DNA of 24,426 nt, from NCBI GenBank assembly GCA_002325825.1, contig DCSW01000054.1, positions 1-24,426 on the forward strand. Direction: 5' to 3'. Positions 14,850-24,035 of the stretch are shown in pieces. This DNA comes from Collimonas sp. UBA1456 (GTDB lineage: Bacteria > Pseudomonadota > Gammaproteobacteria > Burkholderiales > Burkholderiaceae_D). A program made the position numbers and the translations under genes. The first letter of the stretch is position 1; each line of letters starts with the position of its first letter. The notes under the pieces are model-generated. The model was not told the DNA's origin, searched no databases, and saw only the letters and a list, made by a program, of their open reading frames with translations.

Positions 14850-15926
14850 ATGGCAATAAACAGTTCGCATGTCTTGATATCCCGTACCGACAATATCGGC
14901 GACGTTATCCTTACGCTGCCGATTGCGGCTTATCTGAAGCAGCATTTCCCAGCGCTCAAAATCAGCTTCCTGTGTCGCAGCTATGCGGCACCGGTGGTTA
15001 GGTATTGCCGTAACATAGACGAAGTGGTGGAGATCGAAAACTTCCTCGAAGATCCGTCCGCCTATTTTGCCAAGGCCAACGTCGACACCATCATCCTGGC
15101 ACAACCACTTGAGTGCCTGGCGGTTATCGCGTTCAAGGCGCGCATCCGCAACCGCATCGGCAATGCACGCCACAAGCTGTACAACATGCTGTATTGCAAT
15201 CGCCGGGTGTATTTCAAGAAAGGCAATTCGGCGTATCATGAAGCGCAGTTCAACTTCGAATTCTTGCGTCCTTTTGGACTCAAGACCATTCCAGATTTGC
15301 CGGAAATTATCAAGCTATACGATTTCGATATTCCCCACGTCCCTGAAATTGACCAGCTGTTCAATGCCCATTTGTTCAATCTGATCATGCACACCAAGTC
15401 AAATGGTCACGGCCGCGAATGGCCAATTAGTCACTTCACCGCGCTAGCTAAGCAGTTGCGTCAATATCCCGATATCCGCTTGTGGCTGACAGGCAGTCCG
15501 GCGGAAGGAAAATGGCTGGAAGAACATGCGACTGAATTATTACAGCAGCAGAACGTCAGCAATCTATGCGGCAAGTTCACGCTGGATCAGTTGAGTTCGC
15601 TCATCAAGAGAGCCGATGGCTTGATCGCAAGCGGTACCGGCCCGCTGCATATGGCGGCGGTGATAGGCCAGCACACGCTCGGTTTATTCCCGCCTACTCG
15701 GCCGATGCACCCAGGCCGCTGGGCGCCGTTAGGTCGCCGTGCGCAAACACTGTCGCTACAAGTGAGCTGCCCTGGTTGCATCGACAGCAAGGCCGACAGT
15801 TGCGCCTGTATGGCAAGTATCAAACCCGAAACGGTCGCGGATATCGTCCTGCAGTGGCGACAGGAAATGCAAGAAGGAAAAATAGAAACACCAGAGTCGT
15901 CTATTGCAGACTCAAGACTGCAGTAA
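14850..15926 (+). CDS. Glycosyltransferase family 9 (LPS heptosyltransferase-type)
   Basis: The 358-residue protein belongs to GT9, the ADP-heptose:LPS heptosyltransferases (WaaC/WaaF/WaaQ group), which build the LPS inner core on the cytoplasmic face. It opens with VLISRTDNIGDVILTLPIA (8-26), carrying the usual DxxGD start motif. The C-terminal nucleotide-sugar domain has GREWPISHFTALAKQL, GKFTLDQLSSLIKRADGLIA and SGTGPLHMAAVIGQHTLGLF followed by PTRPMHPGRWAPLG. A Cys cluster near the end (CPGCIDSKADSCAC) is notable. It is intact, but I cannot assign WaaC, F or Q. The 3' end overlaps the convergent GT9 gene by 26 bases. No clear ribosome site precedes the ATG. Confidence 0.88.
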   Translation: MAINSSHVLISRTDNIGDVILTLPIAAYLKQHFPALKISFLCRSYAAPVVRYCRNIDEVVEIENFLEDPSAYFAKANVDTIILAQPLECLAVIAFKARIRNRIGNARHKLYNMLYCNRRVYFKKGNSAYHEAQFNFEFLRPFGLKTIPDLPEIIKLYDFDIPHVPEIDQLFNAHLFNLIMHTKSNGHGREWPISHFTALAKQLRQYPDIRLWLTGSPAEGKWLEEHATELLQQQNVSNLCGKFTLDQLSSLIKRADGLIASGTGPLHMAAVIGQHTLGLFPPTRPMHPGRWAPLGRRAQTLSLQVSCPGCIDSKADSCACMASIKPETVADIVLQWRQEMQEGKIETPESSIADSRLQ

Positions 15927-17025
15927 CCTGCGTCACGGTAATCGCCTTTACCCAGTCACGGCGATTTGCGGCCGTGATCACGACACTATGCTCATGGTCA
16001 ACCGGCACCCATTCAGGATTTTTCTGGCGCACTAAAGCAACCACCGGAACGTGGACCGCATTGGCCAGATGCATCACCGCTGTATCAACCGATACGATCA
16101 GGTCGCATTCCAGTAGAATTGCAGGCAGCTGGAAGAAGTTCTCCTGCGCACTGAACAAGCGGATCTTCCCAGGAGCATGCTGCTCGAAGAATGTCTTGGC
16201 TTTCGCCATTTCTTCGGGTACGACATTGACGATGAAATGCGCACCGTGCCATGCTTCCAATTTATTCAACGCAGCCACCAACTCAACAACGCGCTTCAGC
16301 GGCCAGCAGCGTTTCTTGGTCTTGGCGTAGGGATTGATGAACAGCAGCTTGCCTTCAATGGCAGATCGCTGCCTATGGTATTTGAAGCCCCACTCTTTCA
16401 ACTGATCCTTGGCACGTTGCTGCCAACGTGCAGGAATATCTACAAAAGGGAAACGCGAAGATGGCATAGTGACGATACCAAACAATTTCTGGAACCAGCT
16501 GGCATAAACGTCACTGATATGCATACCAGCACGCACCCCGCTGTCCGGATCAAGCGCAACGTCCAGTTGGCGATAAGCGCGACGCTGATTGAAGGCCAGG
16601 ATACCGACGGGCTTCTTCATGCCAGCCACGAAACCGTGCGGACTGATCTGCCGCGCTAGCGCGGCATACATCGGCGGCCGTAGGGTCGATAACGAAACAA
16701 CCAACAGATAGCCCTGCTGCTGCGCCTCGACAATCGACTGCTGAAACAACGCCGGGCTATAAGTCTGCTGATAAATCCTGGCGACAAACGGACACTCCGT
16801 CAACCAGTCGTACAGTGCATATTTCTTCAGGTAAGGCCATGCTGCCGGGTTGTCTGTGCGCCGCACTTCGTCCACCCAGATATGGATCTCGATATGCGGG
16901 AAAGCTTGCGAAAAGGCCCTGAAAAAATTCTGCAGATAGGTGAAATCACCAAGCGCGAGATGAGCGATGAATAATATCTTGTCTGATTTTTTCAGTGTTG
17001 CGATGGGGACAAGTTGTACTGTCAT
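15901..17025 (-). CDS. Glycosyltransferase family 9 protein
   Basis: A second, more divergent GT9 member of 374 residues, probably an LPS core heptosyltransferase or related enzyme. The N-terminal motif is LFIAHLALGDFTYLQNFFRA, where GD follows the usual loop. The C-terminal domain has KLLFINPYAKTKKRCWPLKR, FFQLPAILLECDLIVSVDTA, VMHLANAVHVPVVALVRQKN and PEWVP, matching the SVDTAxxHLA block of the family. The open frame reaches back to a TTG at 17079, but ATG 17025 gives a normal start, so I chose it. It lies 89 bases downstream of msbA on the same strand and could be cotranscribed with it, an arrangement that fits LPS assembly and export. Its last 26 bases overlap the convergent GT9 gene. Confidence 0.85.
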   Translation of the reverse strand: MTVQLVPIATLKKSDKILFIAHLALGDFTYLQNFFRAFSQAFPHIEIHIWVDEVRRTDNPAAWPYLKKYALYDWLTECPFVARIYQQTYSPALFQQSIVEAQQQGYLLVVSLSTLRPPMYAALARQISPHGFVAGMKKPVGILAFNQRRAYRQLDVALDPDSGVRAGMHISDVYASWFQKLFGIVTMPSSRFPFVDIPARWQQRAKDQLKEWGFKYHRQRSAIEGKLLFINPYAKTKKRCWPLKRVVELVAALNKLEAWHGAHFIVNVVPEEMAKAKTFFEQHAPGKIRLFSAQENFFQLPAILLECDLIVSVDTAVMHLANAVHVPVVALVRQKNPEWVPVDHEHSVVITAANRRDWVKAITVTQVTAVLSLQ

Positions 17026-17114
17026 GATTTTTTTGTTGTCGCTTAGTGTTGACTTAGACCTGCGGGTCGACGATCTCAAAGGCGATGGGCGCTCTAGAAT
17101 CTAGAATCTCAGCG

Positions 17115-18872
17115 TTACATCGCTACGTTAACAGCCTCGCCGGAAAACTGCAGACGATACAGATTTGCATAAGCACCTTGTTTGTCGAGCAGTTCGTTAT
17201 GCGTACCAACTTCAACAATGCTTCCGTTGGAAAGCACCACAATACGGCTGGCGAGTTCGATAGTCGACAGGCGGTGCGCAATCACAAACGTGGTACGCCA
17301 TTCCATCAAGTGATCCAAAGCGCTCTGTAATGCACGTTCCGATTCGCTATCCAGTGCCGATGTGGCTTCGTCCAGAATCAGGATCGGTGCATCCTTGTAG
17401 ATGGCGCGTGCCATCGCCAGGCGCTGACGCTGACCGCCCGACAGGCGGGAACCGTTATCGCCGATCCGCGTTTCATAACCCTCTGGCAAAGCGGCAATCA
17501 TCTCCGTCAAATACGCAGCTTTCGCGGCCGCTTCGATGTGCCCACGATCCGGAGAGTCGTCGCCATAGGCGATATTAGCGGCAACAGTGTCGTTGAACAG
17601 CACCACGTTCTGACTAACCATGGCGATCTGTTTGCGCAAGCTGGAGAGCGAGATCTGTTCAAGCGGCACATCATCCAACAGGATACGGCCTTCGGTGACG
17701 GAATAAAATCCCAGGATCAAGTTCACCAGCGTTGATTTCCCACCGCCGGACATGCCCACGAAGGCGATGGTTTCCCCTGGCTCAACGATCAAATTGATAC
17801 CCTTTAACGCGGGTTTTTCCTGGCCAGGATATGAGAATCCAACGTTATAAAATTCGATCTTCCCCAAGGCGCGCCGCATCAACTGTTTGCCGCTGGTGCG
17901 CTCAATCGGGCTGTCGATCAGCTTGAAGACTGCTTCCGCCGCGGCCATGCCCCGCTGCAGTGGGACGTTCACTTCGGCCAACTGTTTGAGAGGGACTTGC
18001 AACGCGATCATCGCAGCTAGAAATGAAACGAAATCGCCCGCGGTAAGTTGGCCATGACCCGCTTGCATCAACCCCATCGTAATCATCACCGACATCGCGC
18101 AAGCCGTCATGATTTGCGTCACCGGAACGGTTGCAGCAAAGGTGCTAGTCATGCGCATGCTGTAGTGGCGGATATGTTCAGCCGATGCCGCGAATCGTTT
18201 GCGCTCATACGTCTCGCCGCCAAACACCTTGACGACATGTTGCGCACGCGAGGTTTCTTCAATCACCTGGGTCAATTGTGCGTTGACGTCGAGCGAGTCC
18301 TTGTTGAGTTTTTTCAAACGCTTAGCGGTCGTACGCACAACCAAGACCATCAGCGGCATCAACACCAAGGCCACAATCGTCAATTTCCAGCTGATAACCA
18401 GCATATAGCCCAACAGACCAGCGACCGTCAGCACGCAACGTACAATCGACGTAAATAGCTTGCTGATCATTTCGATGATTTGCTGCACCTCAAACATGAT
18501 CGAATTGATCACGCGACCAACCGGATGGGTCGCATGAAAATCAATCGATACACACAAAATGCGATCGAACATTTGTTGCCGCAATGTCGTCAATATACGA
18601 GTCGACACCCAGTTGGTCATGTAGGTTGTCAAAAACGTCGAAGCACCACGGGCGACAAATGCGCCAATCACGGCGACCGGCACCAGCCACAGTGGAAATG
18701 TCGATTTTTCCACAAACCCGTTATCCAATAGAATCTTAAAAATGTAGGCCACCAGCGGTTCCGTTGCGGCACTCACAACCATGCCAAGAAGTCCCAGGAC
18801 CAATCGTTTCTTGTATGGCCGATGCAATGCTGCCAGGCGCTTGAAAATTGAAGTATAGGAAAATGCGGTCAT
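17115..18872 (-). CDS. msbA: Lipid A export ATP-binding/permease protein
   Basis: MsbA is a homodimeric ABC exporter that flips lipid A-core across the inner membrane. The 585 residues match the family (582 in E. coli). Six membrane helices occupy about residues 20-310. The nucleotide-binding domain has Walker A GMSGGGKST (373-381), Q-loop VSQNVVLFNDT (419-429), signature SRLSGGQRQRLAMARAI (475-491), Walker B ILILDEATSALD (497-508) and the switch His in VIAHRLS (530-536). Walker A reads GMSGGGKS rather than GSSGSGKS, which is tolerated. Start ATG 18872 is the first in frame. No damage. Neighbours are dnaE upstream and a GT9 gene downstream, both on the same strand. Confidence 0.94.
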   Translation of the reverse strand: MTAFSYTSIFKRLAALHRPYKKRLVLGLLGMVVSAATEPLVAYIFKILLDNGFVEKSTFPLWLVPVAVIGAFVARGASTFLTTYMTNWVSTRILTTLRQQMFDRILCVSIDFHATHPVGRVINSIMFEVQQIIEMISKLFTSIVRCVLTVAGLLGYMLVISWKLTIVALVLMPLMVLVVRTTAKRLKKLNKDSLDVNAQLTQVIEETSRAQHVVKVFGGETYERKRFAASAEHIRHYSMRMTSTFAATVPVTQIMTACAMSVMITMGLMQAGHGQLTAGDFVSFLAAMIALQVPLKQLAEVNVPLQRGMAAAEAVFKLIDSPIERTSGKQLMRRALGKIEFYNVGFSYPGQEKPALKGINLIVEPGETIAFVGMSGGGKSTLVNLILGFYSVTEGRILLDDVPLEQISLSSLRKQIAMVSQNVVLFNDTVAANIAYGDDSPDRGHIEAAAKAAYLTEMIAALPEGYETRIGDNGSRLSGGQRQRLAMARAIYKDAPILILDEATSALDSESERALQSALDHLMEWRTTFVIAHRLSTIELASRIVVLSNGSIVEVGTHNELLDKQGAYANLYRLQFSGEAVNVAM

Positions 18873-18996
18873 AAATCAGTCTGTTTTAAGTTTTTTTTTA
18901 CGCTCGACAACAATGGGAAAATTTTTCGCAGACAGTAGGGCTAAGTAGGATGAGGAAGCACAACCAATAAGCAAATACAAGGTGAGATTCGATGCA
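18873..18996. other. Spacer between dnaE and msbA
   Basis: It contains a run of nine T at 18891-18899 on the plus strand, read as A-run in the msbA direction, 20 bases upstream of msbA. No hairpin terminator for dnaE and no confident promoter for msbA were found by eye. Confidence 0.35.
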
Positions 18997-21900
18997 TTAA
19001 TACTCCACAACGACCGCTTCCTTGCCTATTTTCTCTACCAGAGCGATCTGCAAGCCATCGCTAGGAGACACTCGCCATTCATCGCCGAGCAATATTTCAC
19101 AAGCAACCCCTTCGCCAGTGTAACGAAGCGTCATAGGCAAGCCATTGACGGATCGATGCGACGACAGCATATCCTTTAGCTGTGCGGCGTTCATTTTCTG
19201 TGACGCTGATGATAGCGACAGCACAATCCGACGCCCGTATTGGGTGCGTGCGGTAGCGATATCCATCACTTTTTCGGTTGAGACCCGTAAGCCACCATTG
19301 AAGCGATCCTCCGAAACCTTGCCTTGTACGACCAGGAATTCGTCTTCTTTGAAGAAGGCCTTGTTCAGTTCGAACTGTTCGTTGTACACGGTAACATTGA
19401 CTGTGGCGCTACCATCGTCCAGCGTGACGATCATCACCTTGCCACGCTGCGTCATCTGCACACGCAAGCCGGAGATAATCCCGGCCAGCGTGCGTGGTTC
19501 ACGCGATGGTTCCAGACTGCCCAGCGGCGTGCGGGCAAAACGGCGCGCTTCGGCAGCGTAGGCATTGAACAAGTGGCCAGACAGGTAGAAACCGAGCGCG
19601 GTCTTTTCCTCGGTCAATTTCTGCTTGTCAGTCCACGGTGTGACCTGCACGTATTCGATCGGCACTTCGAGGTCGCTGTCGCCGTCACCGAACAGGCTGA
19701 CCTGGTTAGCCGATGCCAGTTTCTGATCGGCAGATTCCATCGCGCGGCCAACCGAAGCCAGCAGGATCGCGCGGTCAACCTTGAAGCAATCGAAAGCGCC
19801 GGAGCGGATCAGAGATTCAATGGTGCGGCGATTGATCTGACGCTTATCGATGCGCAAGCAGAAATCGAACAGATTGACGAACGGCTTTTCCTTGCGCGCA
19901 GCGATAATCGCTTCGATCCCATTTTGACCGGAACCCTTGACCGCACCCAGGCCGTAACGGATGAAAGTTGCTTTCTTGCCTGGCTCGCCTTCCGGCGTAA
20001 AATGATAATCCGATAGGTTGATGTCGGGCGGCAGCAACGTCAGTTTGCAGACGTCCAGGGCATCTTCGACCAGGATCTTGACCTTTTCCGTATCGGCCAT
20101 TGCCAGCGACAAATTTGCTGCCATGAACGCTGCGGGGTGATGGGCTTTCAGGTAGGCGGTATAATACGACAGCAAAGCATAGGCGGCGGCGTGCGACTTG
20201 TTGAAGCCGTAGCCTGCGAACTTTTCCATCAAATTGAAAATCTCGTCGGCCTTGGCTTCGGACAAGCCACCCTTGGCCGCGCCATCACGGAAAATCTGGC
20301 GATGCTCTGCCATCTCTTCCGGCTTCTTCTTACCCATCGCACGGCGCAGCAGGTCAGCGCCGCAGAGCGAATAACCGCCGACCACCTGCGCCATCTGCAT
20401 CACCTGCTCCTGATACACCATGATGCCATAGGTTTCGGACAGAATGCCTTCAGTACGTGGGTCGGGATAGTCGAAGCGTTCGCCATGCTTACGTTTGCAG
20501 AAATCCGGGATCAGGTCCATCGGACCCGGACGGTACAACGCCACCAGCGCAATAATGTCTTCAAAACGGTCGGGGCGCGCTTCGGTCAGCATGCCTTGCA
20601 TGCCGCGACTTTCCAGCTGAAACACGGCGACTGTTTTGGCGGCGGTCAGCAGTTCATAGGAAGCGCGGTCGTTGAGCGGCAACTTCTCCAAACTGAAATC
20701 GGCCATGGCCGGATCAAGCTGCTTGATGTGGCGCACCGCGCGATCGAGGATCGTCAGTGTGGTCAAACCCAAGAAGTCGAATTTCACCAGGCCGACCGCC
20801 TCGATGTCGTCTTTGTCGTATTGCGAGACCATGCCGGCGTCGCCGCCCTGCGTATAAAGCGGACAAAAATCGGTAAGTTTGCCGGGTGCGATCAACACGC
20901 CGCCGGCGTGCATGCCGATGTTACGGGTGATACCCTCGACCTGTTGCGCTAAGTTGAGCAATTGCTTGACCTCTTCCTCGCTCTCTAAGCGCTCTGCCAG
21001 CATCGGCTCTTCCTGGATCGCATCGGCTATAGTTACATGTTTGCCCGGCTTGAACGGAATCAGTTTGGCAATGCCGTCGCAAAATTTGTAGCCGAAATCA
21101 AGCACGCGACCGACATCGCGAATCGCGCCCTTGGCCGCCATCGTACCGAAAGTAGCGATCTGCGAAACCGCATCCTTGCCGTACAAGTCCTTGACGTGCT
21201 GAATCACACGATCACGTCCTTCTTGGCAAAAATCGATATCGAAGTCGGGCATCGATACCCGTTCAGGATTCAGGAAGCGTTCGAACAGCAGGTTGTATTT
21301 GAGCGGATCGAGATCGGTAATCTGCAGCGAATACGCCACCAGCGAACCGGCGCCGGAACCGCGGCCCGGTCCGACTGGCACGCCGTTTTGTTTAGCCCAA
21401 CGGATAAATTCCGCAACGATCAGAAAGTAGCCCGGGAAGCCCATCTTGATGATGGTGTCGGTTTCAAAATTCAGTCGATCCTGGTAACGCTGGCGCTGCT
21501 GTTTGCGCTTGGCTTCGTCCGGATACAAATGCACCAGTCGCAACTCCAGCCCTTCTTGCGACTGCTGCACCAGGAACTCGTCAATTGTCATGCCATCTGG
21601 CGTCGGGAAATCTGGTAGCTTGGGCTTACCCAACTGCAACGTCAGGTTGCAACGCTTGGCGATCTCGATCGAATTCCGCAATGTTGCTGGCATATCAAAG
21701 AACAGTGCCGCCATTTCGGCCTGGGTCTTGAACGATTGCTGATCGTTGAAATGGCGCACGCGCCGTGTATTGGCCAGCATCTCGCCTTCAGCGATACAGG
21801 TACGCGCTTCATGCGCAATGAATTCTTCCTTGTTCAAAAACTGGATCGGGTGCGTCGCCACCACCGGCACACCGGCCTTAGCTGCCAGTGCCACCGCCTG

Positions 21901-22464
21901 CCGCACATGAAGCTCTACATTTGGCTGGCCGGCACGCTGGATCTCGACATAGAAATTATCAGGAAAAATCGCGGTCCAGCGTTGCAGACAGCGTTCCGCC
22001 ACCTCAAGATTACCGTTGTCGATGGCTATGCCGACATCACCGAAATGGGCACCGGACAAAGCAATCAGACCGTTGCCTTCGGTGTAACTCTTCAGTTCCG
22101 CCAACCATTCGGCGCGAATTTCCGCACGACCGCGATGCAAGTTCTCCAGCCAGGCGCGCGACAGCAATTCGCACAACTGCAAATAGCCGTTACGATTCTT
22201 GACCAACAGCAGAAGGCGTGAAGGTTTGTCGCGATCGTAGTCGTTGCTGATCCAGACATCGCAGCCGATGATCGGTTTGATGCCTTTACCACGCGCAGCC
22301 TTGTAGAACTTGACCATGCCGAACAGATTGGCCAGGTCGGAAATGCCAAGCGCTGCCTGGCTATCCTTAGCAGCGGCTTTGACTACGTCATCGATGCGAA
22401 CCAAGCCATCGACGATGGAATACTCGGAATGCAGGCGGAGGTGGATAAATTGTGGTGTCGTCAT
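18997..22464 (-). CDS. dnaE: DNA polymerase III alpha subunit
   Basis: DnaE is the replicative polymerase subunit of the holoenzyme. The 1155-residue protein is complete (1160 in E. coli). It starts with a PHP domain (FIHLRLHSEYSIVDGLVRID, 6-25). The palm catalytic Asp residues are Asp407 and Asp409 in SMPDFDIDFCQEGRDR, and Asp563 in LVKFDFLGLTTL; GPGRGSGAGSLVAY (366-379) binds nucleotide. The fingers include YGIMVYQEQVMQMAQVVGGY and KFAGYGFNKSHAAAYAL. A beta-clamp-binding motif QVSLF lies at 921-925, followed by an OB domain and a normal C-terminus (EAVVVEY). Start ATG 22464 gives the family-typical N-terminus. It is divergent from trhO, with 106 bases between the starts. No disruption. Confidence 0.97.
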   Translation of the reverse strand: MTTPQFIHLRLHSEYSIVDGLVRIDDVVKAAAKDSQAALGISDLANLFGMVKFYKAARGKGIKPIIGCDVWISNDYDRDKPSRLLLLVKNRNGYLQLCELLSRAWLENLHRGRAEIRAEWLAELKSYTEGNGLIALSGAHFGDVGIAIDNGNLEVAERCLQRWTAIFPDNFYVEIQRAGQPNVELHVRQAVALAAKAGVPVVATHPIQFLNKEEFIAHEARTCIAEGEMLANTRRVRHFNDQQSFKTQAEMAALFFDMPATLRNSIEIAKRCNLTLQLGKPKLPDFPTPDGMTIDEFLVQQSQEGLELRLVHLYPDEAKRKQQRQRYQDRLNFETDTIIKMGFPGYFLIVAEFIRWAKQNGVPVGPGRGSGAGSLVAYSLQITDLDPLKYNLLFERFLNPERVSMPDFDIDFCQEGRDRVIQHVKDLYGKDAVSQIATFGTMAAKGAIRDVGRVLDFGYKFCDGIAKLIPFKPGKHVTIADAIQEEPMLAERLESEEEVKQLLNLAQQVEGITRNIGMHAGGVLIAPGKLTDFCPLYTQGGDAGMVSQYDKDDIEAVGLVKFDFLGLTTLTILDRAVRHIKQLDPAMADFSLEKLPLNDRASYELLTAAKTVAVFQLESRGMQGMLTEARPDRFEDIIALVALYRPGPMDLIPDFCKRKHGERFDYPDPRTEGILSETYGIMVYQEQVMQMAQVVGGYSLCGADLLRRAMGKKKPEEMAEHRQIFRDGAAKGGLSEAKADEIFNLMEKFAGYGFNKSHAAAYALLSYYTAYLKAHHPAAFMAANLSLAMADTEKVKILVEDALDVCKLTLLPPDINLSDYHFTPEGEPGKKATFIRYGLGAVKGSGQNGIEAIIAARKEKPFVNLFDFCLRIDKRQINRRTIESLIRSGAFDCFKVDRAILLASVGRAMESADQKLASANQVSLFGDGDSDLEVPIEYVQVTPWTDKQKLTEEKTALGFYLSGHLFNAYAAEARRFARTPLGSLEPSREPRTLAGIISGLRVQMTQRGKVMIVTLDDGSATVNVTVYNEQFELNKAFFKEDEFLVVQGKVSEDRFNGGLRVSTEKVMDIATARTQYGRRIVLSLSSASQKMNAAQLKDMLSSHRSVNGLPMTLRYTGEGVACEILLGDEWRVSPSDGLQIALVEKIGKEAVVVEY

Positions 22465-22506
22465 GGGCAGTATTTTACCCTGCAGCCCCGCCTGCCATCG
22501 GCAAAA

Positions 22507-22536
22507 TTGGGTAATACCTTCAGCCGCGTTTATAAT
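22507..22536 (+). promoter_or_regulatory. Putative sigma70 promoter of trhO
   Basis: TATAAT at 22531-22536 is a perfect -10 box. The best -35 candidate is TTGGGT at 22507-22512 with 18-bp spacing. It lies in the 106-base divergent dnaE-trhO spacer and would place the start about 28 bases before the trhO ATG. Seen by eye only. Confidence 0.5.
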
Positions 22537-22570
22537 ACTTACAAATCAACAGCTTACCGATAAACAAGCC

Positions 22571-23461
22571 ATGCAGTCCCGAACTTTTTACGTCAATATT
22601 GCCGCTTATAAATTCGTCACTTTCGACGATCCATCAGAAAAATATACAGAATTTCTCGCAATTTGTAAGCAATTGCATCTAAAAGGTACGATATTGCTCA
22701 CCCCGGAAGGCATTAACCTATTTTTGGCGGGTTTGCGCGAGCAGATCGATCAATTTTTGGTCTGGCTGCGCGCGGATCAACGCTTTGCTGACTTGGAGGT
22801 AAAAGAAAGCTATTCTGAAAAGCAACCATTCACACGCATGCTGGTCAAGCTGAAGGCTGAAATCATCACGATGAAGCATCCGCTGATCAAGCCTGAACTT
22901 GGACGCGCGCCGGCTGTTGAAGCCAAAACCTTGAAGCGTTGGCTGGATCAAGGTCATGATGACAACGGCAAGCCGGTGGTCATGTTGGATACCCGCAATG
23001 CCTTTGAAGTCGACGTCGGCACATTTAAAAATACGATCGACTGGCGCATCAAAAGATTCAGTGAATTTCCAGCAGCCCTGGCGGAACACAAGGACGCGCT
23101 GGTAGATAAGACCGTGGTCACCTTCTGTACCGGCGGCATCCGCTGCGAAAAGGCCGCGATCCATATGCAGAATATTGGTTACGACAGCGTCTATCAACTA
23201 GAAGGCGGCATCCTCAAGTACTTCGAAGAATGCGGTGGCGCTCACTATGACGGCGATTGCTTCGTTTTCGACTATCGCACAGCGCTTAATCCGCAATTAC
23301 AGGAGACCGCAACCGTACAATGCTACGCCTGCCGAGCCGTAGTGACGCCACGCGAGCAGTTATCGCCGCGTTATCTAGCTGGAAAATCGTGCCCGCATTG
23401 CGTACCGGAAAAAATGATAACAGCGACGGAAGCCCCTGCCATCCATAGCGCCGCACACTGA
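22571..23461 (+). CDS. trhO: tRNA uridine(34) hydroxylase (rhodanese-like, UPF0176/YceA)
   Basis: TrhO uses O2 to hydroxylate U34 in the anticodon of several tRNAs, the first step toward (carboxy)methoxyuridine. The 296-residue protein has an N-terminal acylphosphatase-like domain (LKGTILLTPEGINLFLAG, 38-55), then a rhodanese domain: VVMLDTRNAFEVDVGTFKNT (136-155) and the active-site loop TFCTGGIRCEK (184-194) with Cys186. GGILKYFEECGG follows. Two C-terminal Cys pairs (C251/C254 and C274/C277) look like a metal site, as in the family. The frame is open from 22310, inside antisense dnaE, but ATG 22571 starts the conserved region and lies after a good -10 box. Intact, although everything downstream of it is decayed. 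Confidence 0.94.
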   Translation: MQSRTFYVNIAAYKFVTFDDPSEKYTEFLAICKQLHLKGTILLTPEGINLFLAGLREQIDQFLVWLRADQRFADLEVKESYSEKQPFTRMLVKLKAEIITMKHPLIKPELGRAPAVEAKTLKRWLDQGHDDNGKPVVMLDTRNAFEVDVGTFKNTIDWRIKRFSEFPAALAEHKDALVDKTVVTFCTGGIRCEKAAIHMQNIGYDSVYQLEGGILKYFEECGGAHYDGDCFVFDYRTALNPQLQETATVQCYACRAVVTPREQLSPRYLAGKSCPHCVPEKMITATEAPAIHSAAH

Positions 23462-23481
23462 GCGACGCCACCATGCCAGTC

Positions 23482-23625
23482 TTATTGCTTGAATTTCTGT
23501 GCAGTCTCGACAACCCGCTTGCCGAATTGTCGAGCAGTTTCCAGGTCGCCGCCCGCTGGGCCTTCTTTTGGCAGGCAGCATGTCGATATCGATTCCATGC
23601 CATGCTGTGCTGCATCACAAATTTG
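23482..23625 (-). pseudogene. Possible flavodoxin/NADPH-FMN-reductase-like C-terminal remnant
   Basis: On the minus strand a frame ends with AQHGMESISTCCLPKEGPAG followed by DLETARQFGKRVVETAQKF and a stop near 23482. The pattern resembles the C-terminal helix of flavodoxin-like quinone or FMN reductases (usual GxDLxTARxFGxRVAE), but I am not certain of the family. The upstream part is absent: istA-like sequence on the other strand begins near 23610. If correct, an IS21 element removed most of this gene, which was convergent with trhO. Confidence 0.35.
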
Positions 23626-24018
23626 GGCCTCCCGCCAAAGGTAACGACAAAGGCAAAGTGACAGGACTGGTGGGCCACAAAACGATGTCACACTTCATGT
23701 GTGCCATCGCCAGTGGCAGACAACTTTGATGCCTTGAATGCCAGGTTGCTGGTCGGCTGTCTCAAACGTCAACGTGCCGTGGCTGCGTGGTCAGTCCGAT
23801 ACCATCGCCCAGTGCACGGTCAGCGACAGGGCGACGCTGATGCCATTGCCGGTAATGTCCTATGCCGCCATTCACAAGCAAAGCAGCCGGGTATCCTCAC
23901 AAGTGCTAGTCCGTTAACGCACTCACGACTATTCGGTACCGAAGCAACACGGCCATCGGGCGGTGCCAATCAAAGGCACCGTCGATTGGGTCGACATTTA
24001 TCCAGTCGGCTGTGATTG
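23610..24018 (+). mobile_element. istA: IS21-family transposase IstA remnant
   Basis: Matches the middle to late part of IS21-type IstA integrases in three frames. First LHHKFGPPAKGNDKGKVTGL at 23610 (family: FGRPGKGNDKGKVEGLV), then NFDALNARLLVGCLKRQR near 23720-23770, then SSRVSSQVLVR and, after a TAA at 23915-23917 that replaces the Tyr of the usual LVRYRTNDYSVP, RTHDYSVPKQHGHRAVPIKG. Both ends, the DDE core and the istB partner are missing. Non-functional. It ends where IS256-type sequence on the opposite strand begins (about 24020-24040). Confidence 0.85.
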
Positions 24019-24035
24019 CCTTGTAGTCTCTCCAG

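Noticed and set aside
15566..16330. Plus-strand open frame of 254 codons bridging the two GT9 genes
   Set aside because: It is out of frame with the first GT9 gene and antisense to the second, and has an odd Arg/Thr-rich composition.
20137..20952. Long plus-strand open frame of 271 codons opposite dnaE
   Set aside because: It lies wholly antisense to conserved dnaE codons, its translation matches no family, and other such frames (19324-20016, 21037-21618) occur along dnaE; they are codon-bias shadows.
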